A stretch of DNA of 64,000 nucleotides from Aldrovandia affinis (Eukaryota > Chordata > Actinopteri > Notacanthiformes > Halosauridae): NCBI GenBank assembly GCA_029706075.1, contig JAINUG010000005.1, positions 7,181,001 through 7,245,000 on the forward strand, in the 5' to 3' direction. The notes beneath the pieces were generated by a model. It was not told the DNA's origin. It saw nothing but the letters and a program-made list of their open reading frames with translations, and ran no database searches. A program made the translations under genes and the position numbers. Positions 21,206 to 33,559 of this stretch are shown in pieces. Every line of letters begins with the position of its first letter. The first letter of the stretch is position 1.

Positions 21206-23955
21206 CTCTAGTGCATAGTGCTCAGAAGGAGTGAAACCACCTGCAACCCTTTGGTGAACAGAATGTCTTTCTCCTCAGAGAATGAGTTTCTGCTGATACA
21301 ACACCTAGTGCTTGAGCAACTGTTGCTATGCAAAACTGTTCAAGTTATACTATCACGTTACAAAATATGACGGAGGTTGTTTGTCACACGGTATATAAGG
21401 AGTTTGCAGACAAATAAACTTTGAGAACTATCGTATGAACTGTGATACTTCACTTCATGATGCTGCTGTAATCAAGCTCTGGTTTATTAGGTGCCTGCAG
21501 TCTGCCACAGCTAGCTGCGTTAGTAGTGCAGTCCTCCAGCTCAATAGCTGCTCATCTGCTGGATGGAAAGAGAGAAAAGAGGTAGCGGAAGCTGATTGCA
21601 CACATTTTTGAGCTGAGGAGGCATTGCATTCTTTAGTAGTGTGCCCTCCTGAATGACCGAGGATACTGCAGCTTTGGGAAGGACAAGCACAAGTAAGCAT
21701 TCCAAATTTGGAGAAAGACAATAGGTTAAAAAGTTGAGAATAGTTATTAAGTTAAAGTTCAAAATAAAAACCTCCTTAAATGAGTATTCACTATTCTCCT
21801 GTGTCACTGAAGAAGGCTATCCAGTACCCTCAAGGACCTTCAAGGAGCTGGAACTCTGGACTGGAATGATGGATGACATTGGGTGGACTTATGCTAATGA
21901 TATCCTGGTCACTACCTGAAGGAGAAGATAGACAATAACCTGATTGATTCACTGAGACAGAACTCCCAACAGTTTTACCTTTCTCTACAACTGATGGAAT
22001 CTGTATCTTCACAAAATATATTTAATTAGCATTCATGAATCTACTGCACCCAAAGTCAGATAGCAATCTTACTTTATTTTCTCAGAGTCTGATAACATTG
22101 TCCTCACTCTCCAAGATCACTCCTGACTCCATACTGAGGTGACTATTGTAATATGATTCAATTTATTTTATAGTGACAGTGTTGTGTTTCAGGTGATGGG
22201 CATCTTCTAAATGAAAACATGTAAGACCCTCACTGCTTTTTGTGTTTTTACATTCTATTGATTAGATCTCCCATTGAAGCATCCTGATGGATCTCTGACT
22301 GTGAGACACAAGTCACTTCCCTTAAAATATGTCAGATTGTCTATCACTTTTACCCTTACGAACTATGCAATATGCATTTTCTCCTCAAATCAAAATGAGA
22401 TCTTAGAGGCAAATGCAGGACTTGGTGTTTATCAAATGACAGGGCTGTTTTTCACGCATGACACTTCTGATTGTGACTGGCAGTTAGAATGATGGTATGT
22501 TACCTTACACATTTCAGGCTGCAGTAATATAAACATAACCCTGTAGTCAATTCAGAATGATAAAATGTTTTCAGGAAAGCAGATGAAAACAATTTATCTA
22601 TCTTCAGCATGAATACACAAATCACTGATATATTTTCACATTTTGAAACATGTTTTTTATACCTTTGTTCTCGGTCTGGAATACATTTCATAAACTGTTG
22701 CTTGTGAGTTTTTGACTTACTTATGAAGATGTTGCAGAATTTCAAACCTAAAGTTGTTCTGTGTCCTTTGTAGGATAAAGTCATGGATTAATAGAGAGCA
22801 TGGACATTGCTTTATGCATTGCAGCCTTTGCCTAAGAACTGTCATGCTTCTATCATCAAATGTACAATACCCCAGTGAAAATCCAGCTGTATAGATGGAA
22901 ATCAGGTAACATAGTCTGAAAGCTGCCCTTGAAAAGAGTGTATACTGTGCAGATATGTAATAAAAAAACATTTTATTCTTCAAAAGGTATTATTTGTAAT
23001 TTTTTTATCTGTATCACATTTAGGCTACTGGTAACAACAGGGTGTCATAACTTGGAAGAGCATTTCCGCCTTATGTTACACTTTGCCAAGGGCCTGGCTT
23101 TCAGGAAATAAGGTAAAGGTCAAGGATAAAGGAGACCAGGGTTAATTTTCAACATTTACGAGATAGCTCTTCACATCCTAGGGTGAATACCCCACCTGCC
23201 ACAGTACATAAAATCTACTTACAGTATAAACTGAATGCTTAAACAGATACTGAAAAAACCCCAATATTGATAGATTAATGATTTACATATTTAATCAGCT
23301 GGGACAAACATGATTGGTTTAGAGATTTTTTATTTTGCTTGATAGTAGTGGTGGGAATTTCAGTTCCTTTCAGGGACTCGAATCCTTTGATTCAGTTCAC
23401 TATAATGATTAGTTCACTGATTTATTTACCGATTTGTTCAGTACTACTTCTCATCCCAGTACTTTTTCCTCATTACCTCATTCCCTACCTTCATATACCT
23501 CTACACAAACGTCAAAAGTAGATGAATGGAGGAAACCTAGAGGCTTTTAGGGGAAAATGGCTTTTTGTTATAAATGAATGCTCCATGGTCAGGGGTGTCA
23601 TGCAGTTAATTATTTAGAGGGGGCACCAAATATAAAGGTATCGATATCTAGCTAGCTAGCTAACTAACTAAGCTGTGTTAGTTAGCTTGCTAAAGTTAGA
23701 GATGTTTAGAGCTTCAATTTATTTAAATGAATTATATATGCCCACATCGGATTTGAACATCAATAATGTGAAAGAAAATAAGGTAAATGTAATTAGGGAA
23801 TACTGTAACTGCCAGCTTGATACTAGGTTATTGTAATTGGCTAGTTTTATCTGTCACATACTTTATCTACCTTAAGCCTTCAGTGCAGTTCTCATTAAAT
23901 ATTAGTATCAATAACATAGGCCATGAGTACTTCAAATAAATAATGATACAAAACA
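21206..23955. other. non-coding region, no gene recognised
   Basis: A stretch at 21390-21440 (tatataaggag ... aaataaactttg) resembles the promoter and poly-A signal of an LTR, but no boundaries were found. Short open stretches at 21734-21919 and 22274-22492 are not recognisable proteins and lack convincing splice context. Confidence 0.4.
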
Positions 23956-23959
23956 CGAA

Positions 23960-24216
23960 ATTACCCTTGGATATTTCTTGACTTGGAACTTGGAATTCGC
24001 CCACCCACGTTCTGGAGACTCCTTTTACATGCTTCATGGCGACCCAGAGCCGGCTCACCCTCCTCCTGGGGTGGACAGCCAAATGCCGCCCCTGATCGGG
24101 GCTGACGGCCAGGACCGGTCTGGTAGAGATGTGGGTTTTGAACCAGGCAGCGCACACCACACCACTCCGGACCAGCCAAATGTGGTGTGTTAGACCACTA
24201 TGCTATCCGCCACCAC
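23960..24216 (-). repeat. tRNA-derived SINE
   Basis: On the minus strand, starting near 24216, the sequence reads GTGGCGGATAGCATAGTGG. The pol III A box is TAGCATAGTGG (24195-24205) and the B box GGTTCAAAACC (24134-24144), spaced as in a tRNA promoter. It is followed by a non-tRNA body to about 23960. No foldable intact tRNA is present, so this is a SINE and not a tRNA gene. Confidence 0.7.
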
Positions 24217-24606
24217 GAGTATTCTTTTGAAAAAATGTATAGTTTCTCATTTTCCCATTTTGGTTGCCAATTACACCCTCTATTTATTTAAATTCACCGT
24301 TCCCCACGAGTCCGCCGCCTGTCCTCCGGGTAACGAGCCAATTTTTCCGGGCCTGTACATCCGCCTCCTCCTCGACGGAACGTGACCACAGACGCCTTTC
24401 CTGCTCCTCGACGGACTCGTGCCAGGGACTATGAGTATCTTGGCAAAACACTTTGTTTCCCTATCAGTGCATTTAACATTTTTAATGAATATTTTAGCAG
24501 AGTGTAGTCTCGTGAGTTAGGGAGTGTCTAAAATGTATGCTATTTGTTCATTTAAGTGAAATGAAGGCCTCCTTAGAAAAAGATAAACATTTTACAACCA
24601 CATGAC

Positions 24607-24790
24607 TAATAACACCCTACACCTCAGCCAGACCCCTCCCCTCCTCTGGCAAACTGACTGTCCCATCCCTCCGGGCACCCGGCAGCCGCTCCTCGCAGTC
24701 TCACCTCTTCTCTGTCCTGACCCCTCAGTGGTGAAATGATCATTGGCACTCAGTCAGGACCACAGAATCACTGGCCATCTTCCGCAAGAT
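24607..24790 (+). repeat. L2 LINE fragment
   Basis: About 185 bp align with the C-terminal coding part of the L2 copies at 12225-12400 (cagacccctcccctc, tcccatccctccgggc, ctcttctctgtcctg). It is degenerate and abuts the gypsy remnant. Confidence 0.75.
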
Positions 24791-27040
24791 GAGAGTCAGC
24801 GGGCTGCAAGCCGCGACGGGGCGATGAGTGTCTTTCTCTTGGGGTCAAGGGGCATTCTTCATCATCCAGGGACAGGGCGGGTCAATCGACCCTTTCTCCT
24901 TCAAGGGTTGAATACCCACACCTATTCACCTGCTTGAAACTCCCGACCTGTGCAGCATGTCGTAGTTCCTTTTCTGTCACCGCTCTGCTCCCTGCTGATG
25001 ACCACGAGCCAGCAGGTGCACACGGTTGAGGCGATCTTGCAGCTGATAGGTGTACTCAAGCCCAGGCTGGCGGGGCAGTTACGGGTCTGGTGGGCAGCCG
25101 AAGATCATGTTGACAGGTGTGCGTAGCTCCCGTTTCATCATGAGGGATGCCGGCGTGCACTCTCTGGACTCCTGCACTGCTGACCTGTATGACAGCAGGA
25201 CCAGGGGAAGGTGAGCGTCCCAGTCCTTCTGATACCTTGAGGTGAGGAGGGCTAGCTGCGTGGTGAGGGTTAGATTAAAACGTTCCAGTAGGCCGTTGCT
25301 TTGGGGGTGGAGCGGAGTGGTGCGAATCTTCCGTATGGTGAACCTGCAACACACCTCACTGAACACTTGGCTTTCAAAGTGTCTCCCTTGGTCACTGTGT
25401 AACTCAGCTGGCATGCCGAATCGACAGAACATCCCCTCGAGAAGACGGTCTGCTACTACAGAAGCCTCTTGCGATGGGATCGCGTACACCTCTGACCATT
25501 TAGTAAAGTAGTCCATTGCCGTCAGGACATAGCGGTTGGTGGACTCCAACACCGGAAATGGACTTAGCACGCAGCTTGTTGCAGGGGGGGCGTGAGAGCG
25601 GCCTGGTGGACCTTTCTTTGCGGTGCAGGTGTTGCACCGGCGGCAGTGGGAGATTACATCGCGATGGCAACGCCCCCAGTAGAACTGCTCTCCGAGGCGG
25701 TGCAGCGTTTTGTTTACGCCATAGTGTCCGGACCCTACGGTGCCATGGACCAGGCGTAGCACAGTGGGCCATAGCTAAAGGGGTGTTACGAGCTGCAGGT
25801 GAATGACGCCCCAGGCCCCATGGGCGACAAGACAGCGCATCGGCATACAGGTGTTTTGTTCCTGCCTGATGCTCTGCTTCGAAGTCAAACTCTTGGAGAG
25901 ACTCTAGCCAGTGGGCTACTTGTCCCTCTGGGTCTTTAAAACACCTTGAAGGGAGGCGTGGTCGGTCTGGAGTACGAAGCGCTTCCCGGTGAGGTACGCC
26001 CTGGAGTGCTTTGTGGCTGCGATGACCGCCAGCAGCTCCTGCCTTTTCACACAGTAGTTGCACTCCAGCTCGTGCAGTGCACGACTGTAATAGACCACAA
26101 CACTCTCGCTGTCCTCGCTTGCCTGTGAGAGGAGGCAACGTCAACAAGCTGCGCACCTCGCCTGTTGACGACGGCCATTTTTCCACCGCCTCTACTTTTG
26201 CGGGGTCTATCGACTCTCCCCTTTCGCTTATGACGTGTCCCAGGAAGCTGGTCTGTCGGCTGAAGAGGCTGCACTTCACCGGGTTCAGACGTTGGTTTGC
26301 CTTGGCGATTAACTGGAACACAGTGCGCAGGTGGGTTAGCGCAACTGCGTAGGTAGGTACAACATACACGCTGATGCAGGGACTGGCTGCAGTACTTTCT
26401 CCATTAGCCATTTGAACGTGGCCGGACTGTTGCACAGACCGAACGGCAGAACGTTGAATTCCCATAATCCCCTGCCACACAAAACCACAGGGACCTGTCT
26501 TTCTTTCTCACCAACATGGCAGGGGAAACCCAGGGGCTTTCTGAGGGTTGTATAATGCCTGCAGCTGCCATCTTGCGGATCTTGGCCTCCGCTTCCTCCC
26601 ATTTAGCCAGGGGCAGCCATCTCCCTCGCTGTCGGATGGGGGCTCCCGCACTGGTCTCGATGTGGTGCTGAGTGACGGTGGTGTGAGTGCAGTCTTTATC
26701 CTTTGCTGCAAACAGATAGCGGAACTCAGCTAGGAGAGCGCGGAGCTGGTTGCACTCTTATTCGCTGGGTCCCTCACTGCTGCGCTGGAACAGCTGTTCT
26801 ACCACGTCATCGGCCTCGTCGTCTTGCCTCAGTGCTGCAGTTGGTTGCAGAAGCACTCTTCTTTGTGGTTGTGTTTTCTTTGGTTGGCATAATGGTTGCC
26901 TGTTGACCAGAACACGATGAGTGGCCATGCCAATGACGGCTCCCGCAACCACAAGAGCGTCAAGTTCCAGGATGTAGGGGTCGGATATGTTAACCCGGAA
27001 GAAGTTTTGCGAGACAGTTATTTCGCCTAGCTGCAAGAAC
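24791..27040 (-). mobile_element. Ty3/gypsy remnant, canonical PR-RT-RH-IN order
   Basis: Minus-strand order is protease-to-RT linker (26758-27036), RT (26330-26710; a WEFNVLPFGLCNSPATFKWL frame), the connection NPVKCSLFSRQTSFLGHVIS and RNase H (25800-26330), and integrase (25079-25762), with the C-terminal end down to ~24800. It is riddled with stops and frameshifts and lacks LTRs. It is a different lineage from the 15-20 kb element because integrase follows RNase H. Confidence 0.8.
25079..25762 (-). pseudogene. gypsy integrase (227-codon open part)
   Basis: This is the longest intact part of the remnant. The HHCC finger is seen as HGTVGSGHYGVNKTLHRL ... CRRCNTC. The core has LTAMDYFTKWSEVYAIP (first Asp), LHSDQGRHFES (second Asp) and SNGLLERFNLTL (Glu), so all three DDE residues are present. 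The frame stops at 25079 shortly after the core. It is part of a dead element. Confidence 0.8.
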
Positions 27041-28390
27041 AGATTTGTTCCTTTGGTTAATCTAAAGTTGCCATTCGTTGAAACTGCAGTGACTCCTCCT
27101 ATTTAACAATTTCCACCATCTAGTCTGTTGTAGCCATTAGCCAACGACAGCACTGAAGCGCTTGAGCGGGGCAGGCTCTCTGAGCCCCTCCCGTTGGGGT
27201 GACCGAAAGCAACAGTAACTCCAGTGCCTGAACTGGAACTGACTGAGGACCGAATCCGTGAAGGTACGAATCCGTGAAGGAACTGGAACTGGACATGCTG
27301 TAGCTCTCGTTCCTCGTTCCACAGGCCGGATTTATTTGGGATTTAACATTAAAAACTGAACATGCAAACCCGATACTACCTCAGTACATTTCAACCTGCT
27401 GTCATGAGCGCTTGGTTTGTTTACGTGATACTGGGCGCATCCGCTTGCGTCACCTGAATATCCGGGCAATTATTATTTTTTACGCAAATGACGTTCAGTT
27501 GTAGTATCCGAAAACAGTTTAATCGTTCACTACATAGGAACACTATATAGGAACACTATATAGGGAATAGGGAACGAGTGAACGGTTTCTAACACAGCCT
27601 ACGTCTCTCCCTCCCCATAATGTCTTTATATTGCAATGACGAACTTGCCTGAGATTGAGTATAAAATTAAAAGCAACTTGTTTACACTAGTTGCTTAGGC
27701 CAGCAGTTACATCTGAGAAACACTTAGCCTGTAGCCTACTCCCAATTAGTAAATACTGCAAATAAACCGTGAACGAAAGAGGATATTTCCCAACGGAGAC
27801 GTCGCAATATTTTTTAAGGCAGAGTCGCGAACTTGGTCTAGTATCAACTCGAGAAATAAAACCACATTATACTCCTTTATTCAAACATGCTAGGCTATAT
27901 GAATGTATCACAACTTTGTTGATAATAGCCTACTAGAGGTCAACAGTTTTAATATTGGTGTTGATATGTAGATAAGCTTGGTGAACAATGTAGGCTGTGA
28001 TGCAGGAAACCAACACAATGCAAGTCACACCTTAAATTAGCCAACATAAATACCTAGGTGGTACATAGGCTACATTTATTAATGGACGTTTTAGTTCATG
28101 TGAATGATCACTTGGTAATAGGCCTACGTAGCCTACTAGTATTTGTTTATGATTTTTTTAATTTGATGATTTGGAAATGGGCTTTCAATCATATGTGGTT
28201 CTTCACATTAGAACATTTACACATTTATTAACATAGCTAGCTAATAATCTTACGTCTAGCTGGCCGCAAGGGCCTCTGGGACATGTTACAGTTTCCTAGG
28301 TTACTGTTAGCCACCATGCTACACACGAAGTACAATGGAGGGCAGCTAGCATTTCTGTAGCTAGGCTAGCTGCCCCCCGTTACAGTATAT
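27041..28390. other. non-coding region, no gene recognised
   Basis: Nothing coding was found. About 27535-27570 has a short tandem (aggaacactatatagg). The remainder is unassigned AT-rich sequence. Confidence 0.4.
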
Positions 28391-28900
28391 TGTGAACAGG
28401 GTGTGTTCCGTTCCCATGACCATGACCAGAGAGAGAGGGAGAACGGGTGGGAGGCAAAGGAGTTTTATTAAACAAAAAAACTTCGATTTTCCTCCGTCAG
28501 GCTCCCTGGAGTTTCCACTCGTAGGTAGGGCAGCGCAAACAAATATCAACAGGAAAGCGAAAAGAAAAACCAATAATTATAAAACAATCATTATATGCCA
28601 CACGGCTTAACTAAACAAATAATTGGCTGGCTTTTGGCTCTGTGTGCCTTGATGCACGGCTCCCCGCGTCTTCCTCTTTTGGTTGCCTACGTCGGCACCC
28701 ACCTTTCCAGGACGAATCAGCCAAATCAGCCTGCTCACGGTGATTGCTTGCAGCTGGGATTTGCTCAACGAGACACAGCTGTTGCTCGTTTCCACACTTA
28801 GCTAGCTCCCATCAGAACAATTAGCTGCGCAGACCTTTTCACTCTGTTCGCTGCCTGTATTTGCAGGCAATATGACGGGCGCTGTGGCGCCGCCTCCGTT
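28391..28900 (-). mobile_element. possible solo LTR (boundaries uncertain)
   Basis: On the minus strand the stretch has a GC-rich first half, an AATAAA at about 28470, and ends near tgttcacaatatactgtaacg. This layout resembles U3-R-U5 of an LTR. No target duplication was identified, so the call is tentative. Confidence 0.3.
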
Positions 28901-29094
28901 TTTATTCATACCCTTGATAAATATGAACAAAAGAGATTGTATAAAATAAACTGTGTATAAATAAAGTAATGAGCTTTATTTTATGCTCACAAAAGTCAGA
29001 AAATTATATTCTTTAATAATAATGCATTGGCACAAACCATAATCGAACGGTTCACAAATTATAATTTTTTCCCCAGAAAAATAAAGAATCACAA

Positions 29095-30410
29095 ATATTC
29101 ACACCCCTGTTGTCAGTACTGTGTGGTTCCTCCCTTGGCCATTATAACAGCAAGTAGTCGCCTTCTGTAGTGTCGTAAAAGGTTATGAAACTTCTTGGGA
29201 GAAGAACCATTCCTCCATGCAGAATTGTTCTAGTTCCTTCACATTCTTGGGTTGATGTTTGTGGACTGCTTTTTTAAATTCAAACCACAAATGGTCAATT
29301 GGATTCAGATCTGATGACTGAGATGGTGTTACGACCCCGACGGGTTTTAGGGGTACGGGGGAGACCGTAACATAAGAGTATAATTGGATCGGGTCTTGAA
29401 CAAAAAATGAGGGTAAATAATAAAGACAAGGCAAGAGGGGAAGGTGCAGTCGGTGTTTATATACATATATTTAGTGACAATAGTGAGGCTATTTACAAAG
29501 GTCAAATACAAACACAAAGACACAAGGCCAAGGGACACGGGTGTTGCCAAAGAAATGAACTTAGTAAAACAGAACAGGCTAGCTACAAACAAAAACTAAG
29601 ATAGGCTGACTATCTAAACTTTTATAGAAAATAAAAGTCTACCTATCTAATCTACACTAGCTACCTGTAAACAAAGGTACACAGATGGCAACCACCCCTT
29701 TCCTAATGTCTCTATACACAGGATTGACCTACCGATGAAAATGTATGGAGGCCTCCCTCTTACCTATCCCAAGGCCTAAGTGGGAACAAACAAACTTAAC
29801 AACCATACACTTTCACTTTCAAACTTTCACTGGTTAACACACTCTCTCAGTCTCTCAACATTCAGCAAACAAACAGCAAAAGGGATCTTGCAGGAGCAGT
29901 CATGGGGTTTTTATAGAAGGGCAGGTGATTGGTGGAGGCGGGACCAGGACACACAAATGATTGACAGTGGGGAAGGCGAATGGAATGGCGGATGGCACTC
30001 CTACAGAACACGGAAACAGAGAAGACAAAAACATACACGTGGAACGTAACAGATGGCCACATCAGGACATTGATCTCGTGCTCGGTCAACCATTTCTTAG
30101 TTACTTTAGATGTACGTTTGGGATTGTTGTTGGAAGGTCCATCTGCAGCCAGGGTGTAGTTTCCTGGCAAAGGGAACAAGGTTTTTGGACAAAATGTCTT
30201 GGCACATGCTGGAGTTCATGGTTCCATCTATTTTAATAAGGGCCCCAGGGCCTGTGCAAAACAATCCCAAAGCATTAAATATCCACCACCATGTTTCACC
30301 GTAGACATGAGGTGCTTTTCAACATTACTTGCATTCTTTAGATGCCAAACATAACACTGATGTGCAAAAAGCTTGATTTCTGTTTCATCTGACCACAAGT
30401 AGTAATTCAG
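29095..30410 (-). mobile_element. Tc1/mariner remnant interrupted by a solo LTR
   Basis: On the minus strand 30410-30057 encodes the middle of a Tc1-type transposase (WSDET, TVKHGGGYLMLWDCF, WLTEHEINVLMWP). After the LTR, 29326-29183 continues [18 protein letters not shown] and KNVKELEQF. Removing the LTR and one 5-bp duplication rejoins the SSDLNPI motif region. It is truncated upstream and carries frame breaks. Confidence 0.8.
29327..30051. mobile_element. solo LTR (725 bp) inside the Tc1 remnant
   Basis: It starts TGTTACGACC and ends GAACGTAACA, flanked by an exact 5-bp duplication gatgg (29322-29326 and 30052-30056). There is no internal retroelement sequence, so it is the product of LTR-LTR recombination. 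The orientation was not determined. Confidence 0.88.
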
Positions 30411-30496
30411 ATATATTCAAGCGAGTTCAAGGCACATTCAAGAAGCTTCTTTCTTGCAACTTTCTTATATATATAAACACACACACTCAAGTGTCC

Positions 30497-31260
30497 CTTC
30501 AAGGTCTACACCTAGACTATTTAGCTCCATCCATTTTCCCTTCGATCCTGATCATTTCCCCAGTCCCTGCTGCCAAGAACCACCCCCACAACAGAATGCT
30601 GCCACCACCATACTTTACAGTAGGGATGGCGTTCTTGGGGTAATGTGCTGTTTTGGGTTTTCGCCAAACGTAACATTTTGTATTTAGGCCAAAAATATTG
30701 GTTTCATCTGACCACAACTCTTTTTGCCACATGGTTTCAGAATTTTCAGAGTGTTTTTTTTGCATACCTCAAACGGGACTGAATATGGACTTTTTTGAGT
30801 AGTGGCTTCCTTATTGCCAACCTACCATACAGACCAGAAATGTGGAGAGCTTTCTGCATTTTTGACACATTTAGCATTTTTGACACTCCTTTAACGTTGC
30901 TATTGGCCTCTTAGTGGCCTCTCTGATCAGTCTCCTTCTTGCTTGATCATCCAGCTTAGACGGATGGCCTGATCTAGCCAAGGTCCTGATGGTGCCATGC
31001 ATCTTCCACTTCTTAATTAAGGTCTTGACCATGCTCCAAGGGATATTTAAGGCCTTTGAAATCTTTCTATACCAATTTCCTGATATGTACCTTTCCACAA
31101 CTTTATCCCTGAATTCTTTTGAAAGCTCCTTGCTGCTCATGGTGGATTCTTTCCTCTGAAATGCACTACCCACTACTACCTTGGTCTGTGATCTGGAAGG
31201 TGATTGTTTACCCCTGAGCTAGTTTATAATTTGTATGATAAGTGGGGTGTAGACTTATCT
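30497..31260 (-). mobile_element. Tc1-like transposon remnant
   Basis: The ends carry inverted gtctacacc motifs (about 30505 and 31245-31256, ggggtgtagactt). On the minus strand, a start near 31140 gives an N-terminal helix-turn-helix region ([50 protein letters not shown]) in 30871-31173. Then 30517-30765 carries WSDETNIFGLN and [16 protein letters not shown]. The distal DDE part is missing. It is closely related to the copy in GORASP2 intron 4. Confidence 0.8.
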
Positions 31261-31310
31261 TATGTAGGGTAAAATGTGAAAATAAAGGTGTAAAAGTTAT
31301 GATTTAATAT

Positions 31311-31857
31311 TGTGGCAGCCCAAGGGGCTGCACAAGAAAATGGCTGCCTGGCCTCCAACACATGGCAGCCCAAAACACTACATTTTCCAGCAGGCCACAG
31401 TCACACCTGAACGGAGTGAAGGCAATGGAGCTAACAACCAGCTGAAGGCCATTTCAAGGCCTATTTAAAGGTCTGATTCCCATCACACTTGGAGAGGAGT
31501 AGGAATGTGTTTGGGAAGGAGTTGAGTGTGTTGAAGGAGAGAGAAAGAGAAGCCTGTGAAGTCGTTGACCAGCCAGGATTTAGAGAGAGCGTGTTGGAGT
31601 GTTTTGTGTTTGACTACGGACTGGATTGTGGACTTGGACCTGGATTTTGGATTGGATTTTGGACATTGACGACGAGCTAAGGATTGCGGACTTTATGTGT
31701 TTGTATTCCCCTGAAGACCCCACCCTCTGTTTTGTGTTGTCAAGTATTAGTTTAGTAAATTATCATTTTGTTTATATTACTGCCTCCTCTGTGTTCTTGA
31801 ACTTGCCTACGCCCTCTGCAAGGTCCGTGTGTGTCGCCCAACCCCTGGGGACACCAC
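31311..31857. mobile_element. solo LTR (~547 bp)
   Basis: It begins TGTGGCAGCCC and ends GGGACACCAC(A), with flanking 5-bp duplication aatat (31306-31310 and 31858-31862). The exact right edge is ambiguous by one base. The flanking sequence reads continuously as Tc1-type terminal DNA once the LTR is removed. Confidence 0.8.
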
Positions 31858-31862
31858 AATAT

Positions 31863-33545
31863 GTTTTCATTTCAGGCTGTAAGGCAACAAAAGGTGATTT
31901 TTTTTTTCAGGGTTTTCAAACAATCCAAATCAATTCCAAAAACAATCCTCTCACTCTTTATGATGTAGCGATCTAAATCCAATGAATCAGTTGCCTCTCA
32001 ATACCATTCTATAACTTTTAGTTTTTTTAATTGACTTTTTCATTTGAATTCTCAATAATTTTATTAGGAATACATTTCAATAACTTCCCATTCTGTAAGT
32101 CACTTTGGATAAAAGCATCTGCTAAATGGCATATATTATATTATTCACATGATATAGTGATCTAAATCCACCTGTCCTCAACTCATGCTACCGCCTGTAG
32201 TTTTTGAAGATTTTACTTCACTGATTTTCACAAATTGTTTATGGGAATACATTTCAATAGTTTCCCATCCACATGATGTAGCGATCCAAATCCATTTGTC
32301 CTGACCTCTTGAGTTTGTGTGTTAAGTGTTAGAGGCACAATCACATCTTTAGCATCTCCTAATTAGTTTGCCCACATTACTCCCTCCATTTTGGTTGTTT
32401 GGGCTATTGACAACCAATTTCTTATCTTTGATGCTATTTGTATATAAAAGAAAAATACTGAAAATAGTACAGTACAAACTTACAAACAAATCAGCATGAA
32501 TTGTACATGCTAGCTAGTGTTTCTGGAGTCACAAAGTGGCATTTTGAGAAATCGTCTTTTCTAACTTTTCACGTCACGTCACGATTTCTCAAAATGCCAC
32601 TTAGAATACTGTGAGTAGGCTTGTGTGAAAACAAGCACCGAATTCTCAATAGCTGCCTGCGACCAGATATAATGCATGCATCCACGTGTGCATGCATTCT
32701 CTGCCTTGTCCAACCGACAGAGAGCAGGTCTAAAAATCACTGTGTGAGTGTGTCTAAGTGTACTGTTGTTCTTTTTTTATGTTCTTTGAATCATGGATAA
32801 AGTATTTTGAGTATTTTGAAAATACAAAATTACTCCACCCTAAAGTATCTTGTTACAAATTACTTTTGAATTTTTTCAGCCCTGTCAAATACAAATGACA
32901 AAATACTCAAAAGTAATTGAAATACGTATTTCAAATACAAGTAACAGAAATACTGCCCATCTCTGGCTACGGGAGTTATCAGGAAATGTGTCTAGTTTAC
33001 TTTTTCATTAGGAATAAATGTTGATAGCTTCCCATCCACAAAGTAGCAATGGAAATCGACCTTCCTTGGACTCTTGGATATTTTAGCTGTGAGAAAGCTG
33101 GCTAAGTTTTGTAATAAAGGACAAAAACCCAGCAATGTTATAGTAGAGTGTTGGGGTCCAAAATGGGTCAAACCTGAGCTCCTATGCCTCTAAATTGATT
33201 CCCAATACAGTACATAAAATGTACTGAAAACCATGGGTTAATCCTGCTAGTCCAAAGTAGTTTGTATTAAACTAAAATGTATGCACTGATAACTTTGTAT
33301 AGTTTTACAAGTTGTTTAGTTAGCCATCCACTGTGACAGCTCATAGATGTCAGCACTGTATTACCATTATACAGTGTAAGTAAATAACTAGGCATGGTAT
33401 TTTGTTCTTTGTTCAGTACTCTTTACCCATATTTTCTTATTGTTTCTTTCTCATTATTTAATGACAGTCATCTTTGAAATCTGCAGTTCAAAGCTACGTT
33501 ATAGCGTTAATATATAAATGCTATACTAAATATATCACATATCTA
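31863..33545. other. non-coding region with diverged repeat units
   Basis: No gene was found. A unit containing ttcccat, then tagcgatcyaaatcca recurs at about 31960, 32147, 32270 and more weakly 33035. About 32093-32140 is the fish L2/SINE tail (gtaagtcactttggataaaag). A perfect hairpin lies at 32534-32602. Confidence 0.45.
32534..32602. repeat. perfect 21-bp inverted repeat (hairpin)
   Basis: Bases 32534-32554 (starting aagtggcatttt) are the exact reverse complement of 32582-32602, with a 27-nt spacer that includes cacgtcacgtcacg. This is a strong potential hairpin. Its function is unknown; it may be a MITE relic. Confidence 0.85.
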
Positions 33546-33559
33546 ACGTTAATTAAATC

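Noticed and set aside
21734..22492. Short open stretches as exons of an unknown gene
   Set aside because: No recognisable protein similarity and no consistent splice phase between them.
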